36,048 nt of DNA from an uncultured Bacteroidales bacterium (lineage in GTDB: Bacteria; Bacteroidota; Bacteroidia; Bacteroidales; UBA932), in assembly GCA_904501835.1 (NCBI GenBank), contig CAJGBW010000010.1, positions 1 through 36,048 of the forward strand. Reading direction: 5' to 3'. The notes under the pieces were generated by a model. That model had not been told where the DNA came from and searched no databases. It saw only the letters and a list, made by a program, of their open reading frames with translations. This document shows positions 35,573-36,048 of the stretch, piece by piece. The stretch's first letter is position 1. Each line of letters starts with the position of its first letter. The translations under genes and the position numbers were made by a program.

Positions 35573-36048
35573 ATGAAGGATTTTGATCTGTTTGCCAGAA
35601 GCCAGATGGGTGTGTCGTCGCTGACGATGCACGATTATCGCTCGGTTGTGAATGCCTATATCAACCCCTCCATTATTGAGGAAAGGAAACTCAATGCGGT
35701 CAGCATGGATGTATTCAGTCGTCTGATGATGGATAGGATTATTTTTCTCGGTTGTCCGATTAATGATGATGTGGCAAATATCATCCAAGCCCAGTTGCTT
35801 TATTTGCAATCAACGGATTCTGCAGCAGATATTTCCTTGTATCTGAATACCCCCGGCGGCAGCGTGTCCGCCGGTTTGGGGATTTATGATACGATGCAGT
35901 TGATAGACCCCGCGGTGGCAACGATTTGTACAGGTATGGCCGCCTCTATGGGTGCTGTCTTGCTTTGTGCCGGTGCTCCCGGAAAGCGTTCCGCCTTGAC
36001 TCATTCCCGCGTGATGATTCATCAGCCCCTGGGAGGAGTAAACGGACA
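35573..36048 (+). CDS. clpP: ATP-dependent Clp protease proteolytic subunit, 5' part only
   Basis: Serine protease subunit that works with ClpX or ClpA/C. The first 158 codons are in the window and the gene runs off the right edge. Visible: a longer N-terminus than E. coli ClpP (about 25 extra residues), [11 protein letters not shown] at 91-101, nucleophile Ser125 in GMAASMGA, and His150 in MIHQPLGG; the catalytic Asp lies outside. The start at 35573 is the first ATG after the tig stop. Based on the order in other genomes, clpX would be expected next, but this is outside the window. Confidence 0.96.
   Translation, partial: MKDFDLFARSQMGVSSLTMHDYRSVVNAYINPSIIEERKLNAVSMDVFSRLMMDRIIFLGCPINDDVANIIQAQLLYLQSTDSAADISLYLNTPGGSVSAGLGIYDTMQLIDPAVATICTGMAASMGAVLLCAGAPGKRSALTHSRVMIHQPLGGVNG

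Noticed and set aside
34457..35809. Long open frame on the minus strand opposite tig and clpP (450 residues)
   Set aside because: It overlaps trigger factor, which has clear family motifs, and the predicted protein matches no recognisable family; it is a shadow of codon use on the other strand.

Overview
The window is chromosomal DNA from a member of the Bacteroidota, most likely order Bacteroidales. The gene families point there: DUF4493 and PCMD lipoproteins, a fimbrillin-like lipoprotein, GSCFA, DUF1573, a plug-less outer-membrane barrel, and a trigger factor/clpP pair. So do the promoters, which match the Bacteroidota -33/-7 consensus TTTG-N19-TAnnTTTG; exact or near-exact copies lie before several genes. 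Many lipoproteins carry a lipobox cysteine. I see no insertion sequence, prophage or CRISPR array, and no intergenic stretch over 300 bases.

Layout. 1-540 (-): 5' part of a secreted esterase running off the left edge. 623-4822 (-): ppdK, then folC upstream. 4906-5892 (+): a protein resembling the PurL/AIR-synthase C-terminal region. 5919-6575 (-): recR. 6689-8648 (+): corA and an endonuclease/exonuclease/phosphatase-fold lipoprotein. 8669-17413 (+): a tightly packed seven-gene cell-surface cassette of five lipoproteins (fimbrillin-like, DUF4493, DUF4493, DUF4493-PCMD, PCMD) and two small predicted outer-membrane barrels. 17430-18509 (-): DUF1573 protein. 18584-18754 (+): a 56-residue 2[4Fe-4S] ferredoxin. 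18849-21653 (+): M16 zinc peptidase, then a very short LysR-like protein. 22175-22287 (+): a canonical promoter followed within about 75 bases by an intrinsic terminator (candidate small RNA or attenuator), then a GSCFA protein. 23092-25352 (-): glutaminyl cyclase lipoprotein, tRNA-Val(TAC), nth and ftsE. 25439-30228 (+): a 991-residue TPR protein and a large outer-membrane barrel. 30268-36048 (+): gyrB, an HDIG membrane phosphodiesterase, tig and the start of clpP.

Most of the window is housekeeping: carbon and folate metabolism, DNA repair, Mg2+ transport, DNA topology and protein folding/turnover. The accessory highlight is the 8.7-kb surface cassette: overlapping or nearly touching reading frames, two proteins sharing a C-terminal architecture, two barrel partners, and no SusC/SusD pair. 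The best candidates for something undescribed are that cassette, the promoter-terminator unit before the GSCFA gene, the shrunken LysR protein, the PurL-like protein, and the TPR/barrel pair next to gyrB.
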